DNA from: Skeletonema tropicum
Lineage: Eukaryota; Bacillariophyta; Thalassiosirophyceae; Thalassiosirales; Thalassiosiraceae
Direction of reading: 5' to 3'
Length of the DNA: 64,000 nucleotides
Assembly: GCA_037178625.1 (NCBI GenBank)
Contig: CM074149.1
Location: 1,178,001 to 1,242,000 of the forward strand
Shown here: positions 44,372 to 55,079 of the stretch, one piece after another
Position numbering within the stretch: the stretch's first letter is position 1
Layout of the letters: each line of letters begins with the position of its first letter
The notes under the pieces: generated by a model
What the model was told of the DNA's origin: nothing
The model's database searches: none
What the model saw: only the letters and a program-made list of their open reading frames with translations
Program-made: the position numbers and the translations under genes

Positions 44372-47300
44372 TCATTCTGCATCAGTGGGTATAATAATCT
44401 CCTCCTCCCGATGACGGTCGAAACGTTCGGAAGCTAAGTCTTCCACTTCATTCATTGACGCGTTTTCTCCTGCATCCGTGTCCGAACTAGTAACTTCTGA
44501 TCCGGCTGGATACGAAGTCGCGCTGTCATTGGAAGGACTTTCAGGGATGGATCCGTCTGAGACAGCTCCAGCAAAAGTATCCTGTATTTTTTGCATTGTA
44601 TCGCGGAGCATTACTATCTCGCCATTTTGTCTTGCCAACTGATCCTTCTGACGCATAAGCTCCTCCTGTTGAGACGCAATCTGCGTCTTTTGCAGTGCAA
44701 TTTCCTCCTTCATTTCCTCCTTTTCTGCTTCTGCCTCAGAACTAGATTCCGAATCAAATGCATGTGCAGTCCACCTCTTATTGCATGCTTTCAATGAAGC
44801 AAAGATCCATTCATCCAAATCCATCACAAACAGCACGATTACTGAATTAACAATGATATCAGTATCGCTCGTCGCAATTGCCCTGTTGTATACGGTACTG
44901 ACCTGAACGAGGCGAGGGTGAAGGTCGAAGTAGTGTGTCAAAGTGAAATGTATCAAAAAAAAAAATTAACGGAAATCTTAAAGTACGTCATGGTTGGCCC
45001 TCCAGGGGCGAAATTATCTACAATTATCTAGAGCAATGTCACAAGTTACTACCCTTCGAGTGTAATTAAGCAAATAACCAACAGTTTTTCCATCACCCCG
45101 GAATTAGCAAAGAGGCAGTGATATGAAATTCCAAACCAAGTAATGGTCTTTTTTCCCAGATCGCACTCCGAGCTGCGACACCTCAAACAGCCAGGATTTG
45201 GCACGGGGGAGACTCGAACCCAAGACCCCGAACCAGAAGAGAGGCGGTGATACCACTACACCACACCACCTCCCTCAAAGTGAAATGTATCAGTCAGATG
45301 TGCAAGAGCAATATGTATTGTGTGATAGACAGAATTGCAACAACTTACATACATACAAGGCAAATAGCGTGATCGAACACAAGCCTATCCCGCCAATGAA
45401 ATATCGAATCCTCGATCCAATCGGGTGCCTAATCTTAGATGAATAGTATATCAACTTGGACCCGTTTATCGAATCTTTTGCAAGATTGGCAATCATTAGC
45501 ATGCAGAAAATGAACCAGCCGGCATTAGTCAAATCGGCTGTATTTCTGCACTCATCTGAGTCACGAGGGCATTTCCACGTGAATTGTATGTCGATCTTGT
45601 CATCTTGCAAGTTGGCCTCTGAAGCGATGATAAAGAAAATGAGACTTAGAACCTGTATGCCAAGTGTAGCAAAAGCTACCACCCAACCAACGCGACTTTC
45701 TGTTACAAAGTAAGAATACACGGATTCTTTGCCGATTCGACTCAAAGCATACGTGTCATCTTCTTCAAGCCTCTCTTCCGCCGACCTCGTGAGAACGTTT
45801 CCACGATTCCTTCGTTTCCTGAAGAGATACAAAAACAGGACGACCATGCAGCTAAATGCAACGACGCCAGCAAAGAGAACAGCAGCAAACGTGACGTAGG
45901 TGAGACCTAAATCAGCAACTCGTGAGTCTTCTTGCGGATAACAATCCTCATTTGCGTTACCTGGCACGTGATGACAGTGACGATGGAACTTGGTGAGAGG
46001 GGTGTTCTGAAGAGAAAGATAATTAGCAATCACAGTAGTACTCACAGCACATTGTACAACTTTCACACTTGAGGGCCTCTTCAAAGGCAGATGGCACGCC
46101 ACAGTCTGTGATGAATGTGGATTTGGTGTGCACACTATCGTCCAATTGTGATATATTAGGCATTTCAGTAATTCTGTTGCTTTGAAGTTGAAGCAGTTGG
46201 AGCTTCTCCAAATTAATCAATTCTTTAGGGGCTCCTGTAAAGGCATTGTAACTGAGACGCAGGTAAGTGAGGTTGGAAAGTAGACCTATCTCCGTTGGAA
46301 TTGATCCCTGAGTGAGTGAGTGAGTGAGTGCAAAAGAGCAATGATATTTGGTGACAATGAGCAATGGCAATTATAGAATGAATTGAGCACATTAGCTTCA
46401 CCTTGATGTCATTGTCACTCAAGTCCAACAATTCGATTGAAAGTAGATTACCAATGCTCGCACTCAATCTTCCCGACAAGCCATTGTTCCTAAGCTCTAG
46501 CTTCGTCACCTGATTTCTATTACTATCGCAAGCGACTCCGTGCCAATCACAATAGCTTACATACTCATCCTGCCAATTGTTTCTATCTGTCCACTCTACA
46601 CCCTTGGCCGAATCGTAGAAGTCACTCAAGGCATTTCGATCTATTGGACATAATGTCGTGTCACTTGCTAGATCGAAAACTTCTCCACCATGCATCATAC
46701 AGAGACTGAGTGGGGCGTAAGAAGCTGAATTGAGGAAGAGATTACCACTCAAGAATACAGAAGCTCCTTGAAGCCGACCAATCTCAGAAGGAATGACTCC
46801 AGACAAGGTGTTATTTGACAGATCAAGTTGTTTCAAGACACCTGCAGATCAATCAATACACGAGGGTAAGGATTAAGTGTTCGCAAATCTGTTTCATTGT
46901 ACGGTTGAAAGATGTGATAGACAATTTACTCACCTTCGAGTAGTCCAAGCTCAACAGGAATCGTGCCGCTCAGAAGGTTGTTGGATAAATTAATCACGTT
47001 CAGCAATGCCATGTTTCCAACAGCAGGTGGAATAGTACCTGCTAACTTGTTGCCAGCCAAATTCAATACTTTGAGAGATTGGAACCTTCCTAGATCTTCT
47101 GGAATTGAACCAGTTAAGCCGATTCTTTGGTTGGACAAGTCAAGCTCTTGGAGAATCGCAATTGATTCTGCAAAACCTGGCAGCTGACCCGAGAAAGCAT
47201 TGAATGAGATGTCGAATTGTCGTAGCTGTGGAAGACTATTCAATGACTCTGGAAGACTTCCAGAGAGAGCATTGGATGATATGTCGAGTTGTTGTAATAG

Positions 47301-49064
47301 TGGAAGATCATTCAATGTCTCTGAAAGACTGCCGTAGATTTGATTGTTTGATGCAAATAATCGCTCAATGTTGGGTGGGATATTCCCGAGGAGGTCATGG
47401 GCATTTATATTGAGGGGATTGTTGCTCACGTCACAATAGCGCAGTGTTTGAAGTGGTGACACCTTGTACTTGTCGAATCGGTACATAGAAGTGAAGATAT
47501 TGTTGCTAAAGTCGGAGTGCATTATCGATGGAGTGACAAGTACATTTATCTCTCCACTTAGCTGGTTTCCCGAGACATCAAAGTGTGTAAGTGACTCGAG
47601 ATTGTAGAGTGGAAGATATTCGATTGTACCAGTGAGCTTGTTATCTGCCAAGTCAACAGTCTCTATCCTGTGAAGATTTGCCAAACCGTACTTGGTTCCC
47701 AACCAGTAGCTTTCAGGAACAGGATCTCCCCAATGGTCGGTATTGCTTGTGTATACAGGAAACTGGCCCACAAGGTTGTTATCCCTCAAGTCAATACGAG
47801 TGATACGTCCGTCATCGCCGCAAGTTATTCCGTACCACTGGCAATAAACTAATGTCTCATTCATCCAACCATCATTGTTTCTCCATTTTGGACCATTGGT
47901 TTTATTGTACATTGCCTCCAGGCTTGTTCTCTCCCACTCATAACTGAAGTCAACCCAATAATATTCAAATTGATCACAAGGATTTGTGAACTCTATGCTG
48001 ATATTCATTGCCTTTGGCATCAACACATGTCCAAATTCATTCTGAGCATAGTTAAAGAAATCACAGTAACATGTCGGACTATTCAAATACTTGTATCCAG
48101 ATCCAGAAGAATAATCATAATACGAGTATTCTCCGCAGCAATATTCAGCTGCATAATCACAAGCTTCTCCCACCCCTGTATCTTCACAAAGACGTGACCA
48201 AAAGTCGCATTTGCACTCATTATACAACCCTACAGTGTAAATGTCCCCCCAATCATCAGTGGCAATTTCGACGTCATGGTCTCCACAGGAACAAGACTCT
48301 GCTTCTTTGCAAACTCGTGACAAGGCACCATCCTTGATCCCCACGACATCAAAGTAGTATTGACACGTCGACCTGTAATCCTCACACTGTGAATTTGATT
48401 GCAAATTGAATTAGACAAATAAGAATGCAAATCAAATTTTCGACGTACAGGACTTCAACCAGTATTGACTTACAGTTCGAGTTCCACTTTCAATACAATG
48501 GCAGCAATGTTCAGTTGCTGGTCCCATATCTCCTGCAAGTAAGTCAGCCCAGGAACAGATATCATATTCTTCATACCAATCACACTCATGACCATCCACA
48601 TCCTTCCAGTTGGGCGTATCCAAACATGTCGCTGACTTTAATTTGTCGCTTCTCATACGATGATTGCTGGCAGCAGCCGGTGAAAAGATGGGAGGCTGTG
48701 CAACCGCTGGCAATGGACTGGCAATAATTTCGGGCGACGCTGATGCTGCACTATCATAATTCAATCGTTTTTCCTCCCCCTTTTTTTGACGAAGAGATCT
48801 TGATGCAGATGGCGCCGGCTTGGCTAGAGGAGCTTCCCCCTCCCCCGATGCACCAATTTGATGAATTAGTGAGAAGGGGACAATCGTTGACGTGACGGAG
48901 CCAAAATTAACCATCATAATTAGCGAAATAATTCCACCAATCAGCCATGACAAATGATTGACCTTCTTTTTCTTCTTTTGCTTGGCCTTCGCGGCGGCCT
49001 TGTTCAATTTCTTCTCGTCCGCCAATTTTATCTCCGTCTTTGTGGCGGCAACTGCATCCATCAA
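44372..49064 (-). CDS. LRR multi-pass membrane protein, copy C (best preserved, N-terminally shortened)
   Basis: Exons by GT-AG and comparison: 49064-48474, 48386-46934, 46841-46402, 46307 to about 46057, about 46030-45353, and 44902-44372. Starting at MMDAVAATKTEIK, the protein lacks the first 100 or so residues of copies A and B; upstream in the same frame is a TGA. It has a Lys-rich stretch, a membrane segment, a single Cys-rich module (CLDTPNWKDVDGHECDWYEE to CCHC), an intron where A and B have Ser/Pro/Thr linkers, the second Cys-rich region (CCGEYSY), an LRRNT-like cap, ten or so leucine-rich repeats, a second cap (CDWHGVACDSNRNQVTKL), more repeats, five membrane segments with CPRDSDECRN, VMDLDEWIF and an acidic coiled-coil tail. 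The only unresolved break is at the LRR/membrane junction near 46050. The last intron holds a SINE. Receptor-like signalling is inference. Confidence 0.75.
44938..45291 (-). mobile_element. tRNA-derived SINE with 17-bp target duplication
   Basis: Direct repeats tcaaagtgaaatgtatc at 44938-44954 and 45275-45291 flank a 320-bp insert. On the minus strand the insert starts with a tRNA-like head of about 75 bp (45274-45200) containing a perfect A box (TGGTGTAGTGG, 45263-45253) and a near-perfect B box (GGTTCGAGTCT, 45220-45210), continues with an unrelated body and ends in T11 (44965-44955). The corresponding intron of copy A is 95 bp and has the target sequence once (about 5851-5866), which is the empty site. 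The intron here is 450 bp. Length, Pol III boxes and duplication together identify a SINE. Confidence 0.9.
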
Positions 49065-49867
49065 CTGCTTATCGAATGCCGCATCATCAACGCATCAAGC
49101 AATAAGGTCTCCAACGTTCCTTCAATGAGCTGCATGCCAATTACTTGAGAGAGGGTAGTACAATTTTCCACAAGTACTTACTGAACATTACTACTCATAG
49201 GCATAGGTTAGCTTTGGCTGCTCGATCTTACTTATTATCATTCTTCCGTTTCCTATTGCTTCTTTGACAGCTTGGAAAAATCCTCTTGCTAGTCTCAGAG
49301 CTTTATAGCTGTCGCCATCGGTTTTACCTCGATCTCATTTCCCCGCACTGACCATACATATTCTTGACGGTATCCACAACAACGACCGACAGCGTCATCT
49401 CATCTGCTTGACCTGAGTGCTAAGAAGTGCACTAAGTACTTACTTATGAAGTATTTATTGCATGCATGATCGTTTCGTAGAGACGGTGGTGCCGCTTGGT
49501 TTTAAATCAACATGCCATCTCAATCTGAAGAAGTAAAATAAGTATGTAAGTAAGTGTTGTATCTACTAAGTATCTACGGTGAGAGAGATGCCCTGCATTG
49601 ATCCGGGTCTTTAAATCGACGATAATACATATCATGGTCATGGGCGAGATGAGGGATCATCATTAGCAACTCTTCGGTGAAGGAGAAGAGGATGAGTTCT
49701 GCATCATAGATCAAGCAGCGGAATCATCGAGACCGGTAGACATATAGTAGTGTCTATCATCGATCCGACTTTGTTCCTCTCACGCATTCCTTGTCAACAA
49801 TCAATACATTACGAAAACACTCAAACAACAACATCATGATCAAAGGTCCAAAAGCAATCCTCTCGTC
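49065..49867. other. Intergenic, with a decayed 5' end of LRR copy C
   Basis: The first few tens of bases (49065-49100) still encode, in frame on the minus strand, the residues AAFDKQL corresponding to AASDQQL of copies A and B, but a TGA lies just upstream. Beyond this the N-terminal region of A and B is not found. The rest has no gene; several acttactt/aagtaagt repeats occur near 49440-49560. Confidence 0.5.
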
Positions 49868-50244
49868 ACCTGGAACTTTCTCTTTGAAAAGCACTTGGAG
49901 TCGGAAATACAAACACATTTAGAGCGAGTGCAAAGCTAAGCATGTGCAGCACGTCACCAGCCCGTAATTTGAAATTTCGAGCATTTCCGGGGGCTACCGA
50001 CCCATTTGACCAGTTAGTCGTCCTTGTTGATGGAGTTATTGTGTATAGACTCCGAGATGCAAGCACAGTTGGCGAGGAATGGATTACCTTTCCTCCGATC
50101 AGCCTGACTTCAGGAGCGCCTACCATCGAGTTTCAGTACGAGTACAACTACCTAGGGATAAACTTGGCTACCATACCGGCTAATCCGAACAGGGACCGCG
50201 TAGTATGGATTGATAATGTTATTCTAATAATTAGTAATTCATAA
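49868..50244 (+). pseudogene. Remnant of a single WIDN domain
   Basis: Similar to the second half of the domain at 42000-42347: GTFSLKS, then after a small deletion TNTFRASAKLSMCSTSPARN, FPGATDPFDQLVVLVDGVI, EFQYEYNYLGINLATIPANP and WIDNVIL, where the final ELF is altered. No start, linker or upstream exon accompanies it. The sequence downstream to the PDCD4-like stop is shared with the other two blocks, so this is the third copy of the duplicated junction. Confidence 0.8.
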
Positions 50245-50426
50245 TGGGAAATTGTAAGCATAATGATAATGTCTACCAATAAATTACGCATTTTACTAGT
50301 TCAGGCACTATACTATATCAAACCCTTGGCTGTCAAAAGACAAGAAAATAAATACTTAGATCGTCCATGGACCAATAAGATAGAGCTGTTTTCCCAGAAC
50401 AGCACCCCTCCAGCCAACATCATTGC

Positions 50427-51877
50427 CTAAGCCTTGCGAGAAGGAATGTGGAGAAATCCCTGCTCACGGGCAAGAGTTTCAAACTCATCCAACATACTCG
50501 GAGCAGCGGGTACATCCAGCTTCAAATCGGGCAAGATCTTCTCAAGACGCTGAACGCCTTTTGCGACCTGGAACTCACTCACAATCGAATTTTGCACCAA
50601 GAATTTAAAGAGCGCAGCCATCGCATCCAACGAAGATGACTTGGAAGCGTGATCACGGCCATCTTCTTCCATAGCGATTTTGACTCCGCGCTTGACGAGT
50701 TCATGATGGAAGTGTTTGGCTTTGAGTTCACGGACGCAGCTTGCAGCTTCGTCAAGTTCACGAGAGAGCAAGTACTCCTGTATATAAAGAGAAAGCAGCA
50801 GCAGAAACAACAGACATGAAATTAGTATTCAATGCACAATTGAGCAAATGAATGCCGCATAAACATAAATATAATAATATCACTTCTTCCACTCACCTTC
50901 AATAGTTGATCCATTGCATTCTTCAACTCCGAAACAGGCCTTCCATCCCCAGGTCCCCAAACCTTCTCCAACCTCGCAGTACAATGCTCCCGAGAAAGCA
51001 ACTGAACAGCCTTCTCCACCACACAATCCCCCGGATGACTATTATTCCTATTCGACAAAAAGGCTGGTGCGACCACCTCATCCACAACGGCACGTGCCAA
51101 AAAGCTCCCCACCATCGCCTTGGCATCGGGAATATCAATGACCAAATCATCCATGGAATCCAACAACACCTCAAATCCCAACTCCAAACAATCATCCGAC
51201 AATGGATTGGGATGCAAACACGCCAATAGCCGACTAATCAATTCCCGTTCCCTCGGTCCAGCATCCAATCCCAAACTAATCGCCCGTTTCACCACCTCGG
51301 GATGGTACTCACGACACTTCATCTCATCAATACACCGTACGACCTCATCGGCATCACTGGAATCAAAGTATTCACGTACCGCATCGGATACACGAATCTT
51401 GAATTCGGTGAGTGTCAACATGGGTCCATAGACAGCCTTGTCATTCGAAGCATCGTAGGCATTGGGTCCTGCACCACTGATACGTAATTCATCGGCAGTC
51501 TCATGAGAGGAGAGGACATAGGAGGATGGATCGGCATCTTCGTCGGCAACGTAGAGTGGATCATTCTCATCGAGTGGTTCATTGTTCTCATAGTCGTGTA
51601 GAATGTGGAGATGATCGGATCCATCCGTGACCCATTTACCCTTACCGGCCCCACCGTGCTTTTTGTTACGAGAGTCGTAATTTCCAGTGGTGGCAGAGTC
51701 AGTCTTTTTACGTGTAATGTTGCGACGGGCACTGCCTTCTTCGATTTTACGAGTTTGGTGTTCAGTTTGCTTGTGAGTGTCGATATTGGTGGTGGAGGGG
51801 GGCTTATTGTCGGACGACGACTTCTTTTTCGCTGAAAAGGCGGCTATTCCTTGACCACTTGGATTATGGACCTTGCC
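50427..51877 (-). CDS. PDCD4-like protein with MA3 domains
   Basis: PDCD4-type proteins bind the helicase eIF4A through MA3 domains and restrain translation; that role is known for the family and inferred here. Two exons are clear: 51877-50897 and 50777-50427 (intron 50778-50896, phase 0: LLK then EYLLSREL). The protein begins with a Lys/Ser/Thr-rich region (AAFSAKKKSSSDNKPPST), has GKGKWVTDGSD and an acidic DENDPLYVADEDADPSSY stretch typical of the region before the first MA3, then MA3-1 (FKIRVSDAVREYFDSSDADE, EYHPEVVKRAISLGLD) and MA3-2 (VSELKNAMDQLLK with the next exon's EYLLSRELDEAASCVREL, KHFHHELVKRGVKIAM). The acceptor tcatcacag at 51878 shows that an upstream exon exists; its position is unresolved (candidate coding near 51960-52070 or 52448-52492). 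Two truncated copies lie at 33952 and 42541. Confidence 0.75.
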
Positions 51878-52140
51878 CTGTGATGATGATGATAGAGGGA
51901 GGAGGAAGAAAGGGAGAGAGAGGTGAGTATTGATTAGTTGAGCATTAAAGATACCATGTGGCAAAAGAGACAACCGATTGACTGTCGACCCGATCCACTC
52001 CCCCCGTTGCCACCACGAGAGTGAAGGAAAGACTGTCCACCATCTCCATATCTCTCAAAGAACAAGCAACGGCCACAACATCACACAATCCAATATATTA
52101 ACAACAACATCATCATCATCCTGACATCCATACCACTTTT

Positions 52141-52492
52141 TTATTGGACGAATTCACAAGCTTGGAACTCTTCAGAGCTCTGGAGCTGCGTCCACTTCGA
52201 ACACGGTTGGAATGATGATACATTGTCACAATCAATTGAATAGAAAGAAGTTGGTCCGCTCCAAGTGGCCGTGTTATGAGAGAGATCCACAGTGTGTGCT
52301 CCTCCTTTCCGAATTCTGCGCTTCTTTTGCGCCCCGGCAGGACTAAAAGTGCACGGTGGCGGGTCCGCCAAATGTTCCGCCCCCCACTCTCCACGACTAC
52401 ATATATATTCATCTATTTACAAGTGTGTCGAAAGGATTGCTACTCACCATGGTGTCCACCGTGACCTCTGGCCGCTTTGAAAATTCAGTCAT
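52141..52492 (-). CDS. Possible short gene or 5' exon, uncertain
   Basis: ATG at 52492 (MTEFSKRPEVTVDTM) with a gtgagt donor at 52447 looks like a genuine first exon. A following frame (ADPPPCTFSPAGAQKKRRIR, then GGAHTVDLSHN, ending EACEFVQ or similar at 52141) has protein-like composition, but the nearest acceptor at about 52397 does not join it in frame. The first exon might instead belong to the PDCD4-like gene downstream. Function not recognised. Confidence 0.3.
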
Positions 52493-53673
52493 GTTGTTGT
52501 TGCTAGTAGTACTATTACTGATGTTTGGGTGAACTTTCATGTGTGTTGTCAATCGGAGATGCTTTGTTCCGCTCTATATATTCTATCGAGAAATCAGAGA
52601 GATGATAACTCTCCGGCGGATCAAACTGATGATATATAGTATCGCAATAAAGGATGGTTGGTAGTGTTGAGAATTTCGAATCCCCGGATTGTTCAACGGG
52701 GCCAAGTTGAATTAGAAATGTCAACGAAAAGATTTATTGGATCTTTTGTGTGTGTTGTTGCGCGCCCCTGTGGTGAAACTTTGAGCGCTGTGTAGAATGA
52801 TGATGCTATTCTCTTATGGACCAATACTTAATACTATATACTATTGCTGATGTTGATGATAGTGATGATGAGTAACAACGAGAGCGCCGTTGGATACGAT
52901 AGCAATCGACTTCTTTGATGGAAAGAAGAGATCAGCGCTGAAATCTTGGGTGTCATCAAAAAAATCCTAAAATGCTGTCGACCCGAATTGTGATTGCGAT
53001 TTATTTAGATCGATTCCTACGTTGCCACGTCATGATCTTAATCTTGGGACGACAACTCACAAGAGAAGCGTCGCCGATCATGATTCCACGCACGGAACTC
53101 GAAACTCGATTGCATCGAGCGATTAAACATCACCTCATCTTCGATCTTCGGCACGTATGTGCAGTTTGGTTATCGAATAGAAGTTGCACCAGTGTTGTCT
53201 TGTACCATCTGATTAGCTCTCTGTTGTGCAAAACGAGTAACAACATACTACTTCCACAGAACCTCCTCTTGAGACGCCCCAAACGCTACCAACGAAAGTG
53301 CAAATCATCTTTCCCATCTATATTGGCACAAGTCAGCTCTAGCTAGCAAACTATATTATTAACTCTTTTATTATAGCATACGATTGTAAAGTTATCAAAT
53401 CCCTAACTTTCTAATAGAACGTATCATTGCAGCAAGAAGTCATGTTGCAGGTTTTACTTTGTCTCTCTTTCACAACACACCCACTGCACCCAAAAAGATG
53501 AGCATTTCGAAGCATTTCATCATTCGTCCATTGCCTCATCTAGACAAGGTTTTTTCAAATACGTTGGCCTTCTCAACAGACATTGACATCCATCCATCCA
53601 TCAACCTTCTAACCACCACCTCTCACTTCATGCATACACTCCACTACAAATCAACTCCCTACTCTAGTTCCAT
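52493..53673. other. Intergenic, no gene seen
   Basis: About 1.2 kb. Left end is the likely promoter of the minus-strand genes at 52492 and below. A plus-strand frame of 124 codons (52972-53346) has no recognisable features. The right end should hold the 3' untranslated region of the HHL1-like gene. Confidence 0.4.
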
Positions 53674-54495
53674 CTAGTTCCCCCCAAACACATTCTTCAA
53701 CCCATCAAAAAAGCCCTTCTGCTCCTTAACCTCCACAACCTGAATCTTCTCCTGTTCCTTACTCAACCCACCAAAACTCAACTTGTACCCAAATTCCAAA
53801 TTACCCTTGTCTTTTCTCAATTGTGGGTATCCTCGAACAATCGTTTCTTCAAGTCGGGCAAGATCACGGTAGAGGGACCCACCGACTCCGGCATCTAGTT
53901 GATTTTTCGAGATGGAGGAAAGAAGGCCATTGTCGGCGTAGGATTGGCAGAGTGCGGCTGATTTTTCGTCTCCTTTGAAGGAACCGCAGGGGTACCACAT
54001 CTGTTGATTATTATTATTATTATTTGAGTGTGTGGTTGGAACAGGATAACGTTGGTCAGAATATGGTGATGCAACGAAAATTGAATAACGACAATAAGTT
54101 AAAGCATGATAATATATATAATACAGCGCAATCATGCAATCAATCTTCAACAGCATTCCATTCATATACATGTCACTCACATTCTTCAAACTAGTCCTCA
54201 CATACAAATTAAACACCGGTAACCCATCACTCCCCATCTTCTGACTATCCATCATCTGCTGACGATAACTTTCCATCTCTTGTGCTCGTGCATATTGAGA
54301 TCTCATGTTGGCGGGTACATTTGGCTTGCCCTTTTTCATCTCCAAAGTGGCGCCATTGGTGGTGGATCGTGAGGCGGTAGAGGTGGTGTGGTAGACGCCA
54401 TGGCCGACAAAGTGGGAGGAACGCTGGGGGGAGACTGTGTAGGCGGCTGTGCTGCCGGCTAAGAGGGCGGTTAGGAAGGTGGTGAGGCGCATCAT
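53674..54495 (-). CDS. HHL1-like plastid protein
   Basis: Two exons, 54495-54181 and 54000-53674 (intron 54001-54180, phase 0, LKN then MWYPC). The start at 54495 opens a signal peptide (MMRLTTFLTALLAGSTAAY), followed by a Ser/Arg/His-rich stretch, which together look like the bipartite plastid targeting signal of diatoms with a Tyr in place of the usual Phe at the cleavage motif. The mature part has LPVFNLYVRTSLKN, MWYPCGSFKGDEKSAALCQS, ISKNQLDAGVGGSLYRDLAR, ETIVRGYPQL and LEFGYKL, the order known from HHL1-type proteins, which in plants protect photosystem II in high light. The C-terminal KGFFDGLKNVFGG may be an amphipathic helix. Thylakoid association is inferred from the family. Confidence 0.65.
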   Translation of the reverse strand: MMRLTTFLTALLAGSTAAYTVSPQRSSHFVGHGVYHTTSTASRSTTNGATLEMKKGKPNVPANMRSQYARAQEMESYRQQMMDSQKMGSDGLPVFNLYVRTSLKNVSDMYMNGMLLKIDCMIALYYIYYHALTYCRYSIFVASPYSDQRYPVPTTHSNNNNNNQQMWYPCGSFKGDEKSAALCQSYADNGLLSSISKNQLDAGVGGSLYRDLARLEETIVRGYPQLRKDKGNLEFGYKLSFGGLSKEQEKIQVVEVKEQKGFFDGLKNVFGGN

Positions 54496-55079
54496 GATTG
54501 CTTTGTTGTGTTCGTGTATTGTGTGATATTTGGCTACGGGGAAGGGATGGATCCACTTTTCACCATGGTGATGGTGATGATGGTGAGTCATAAATTGCGC
54601 GACGACACGTCATTCCTCGTGGAGGGCGAAGCTGATGAAGAGATGAGAGAGCAGGATGGAGGAGGCTAGCTAGAGCTGGCCGGACGCCGGACTCAACGTC
54701 CCTGACTGTCCGCCCGTGCTTTTGCTTCTTTTATCACTTTCGTTCGTGGAAACCAAGCGAAAGACCCACAGCCCAAGCCACCTATCACCCACACTCGTTG
54801 TCAAGATGAGCCCCTCTACTCATTACTCAAATGTGCAGATGGTACTACTTTCTTCGGACCAGAGCTCACAATGTTCACGAGGACGATTCCGCAATCACCC
54901 AACACTTTCCCCATATATAGCCCTACCACGTAACTAACGTGCTGATTTGATATTGCTGCCATCCATGCCATCCCAGTTCAGTACGAGAGCAACTATGGTA
55001 CAAGGGATTAATTTTGGATATACCGATACGGTTAATTATGATCCGAACAGGGTCGCCGCAAGCAAGAAAAGTGAACTTA
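54496..55079. other. Intergenic, no gene seen
   Basis: Promoter side of the HHL1-like gene and 3' side of the OPR/RAP gene. A short piece near 54975-55050 (cagttcagtacgagagcaact, then gatccgaacagggtcg) resembles the GAHTIEFQYEYN and NPNRDG segments of the WIDN domain, so a tiny remnant of that family may be present. Confidence 0.45.

Noticed and set aside
45200..45274. A functional tRNA gene
   Set aside because: A and B boxes are present, but the anticodon arm and acceptor ends do not pair well and the segment is the head of a 320-bp insert with target duplication.
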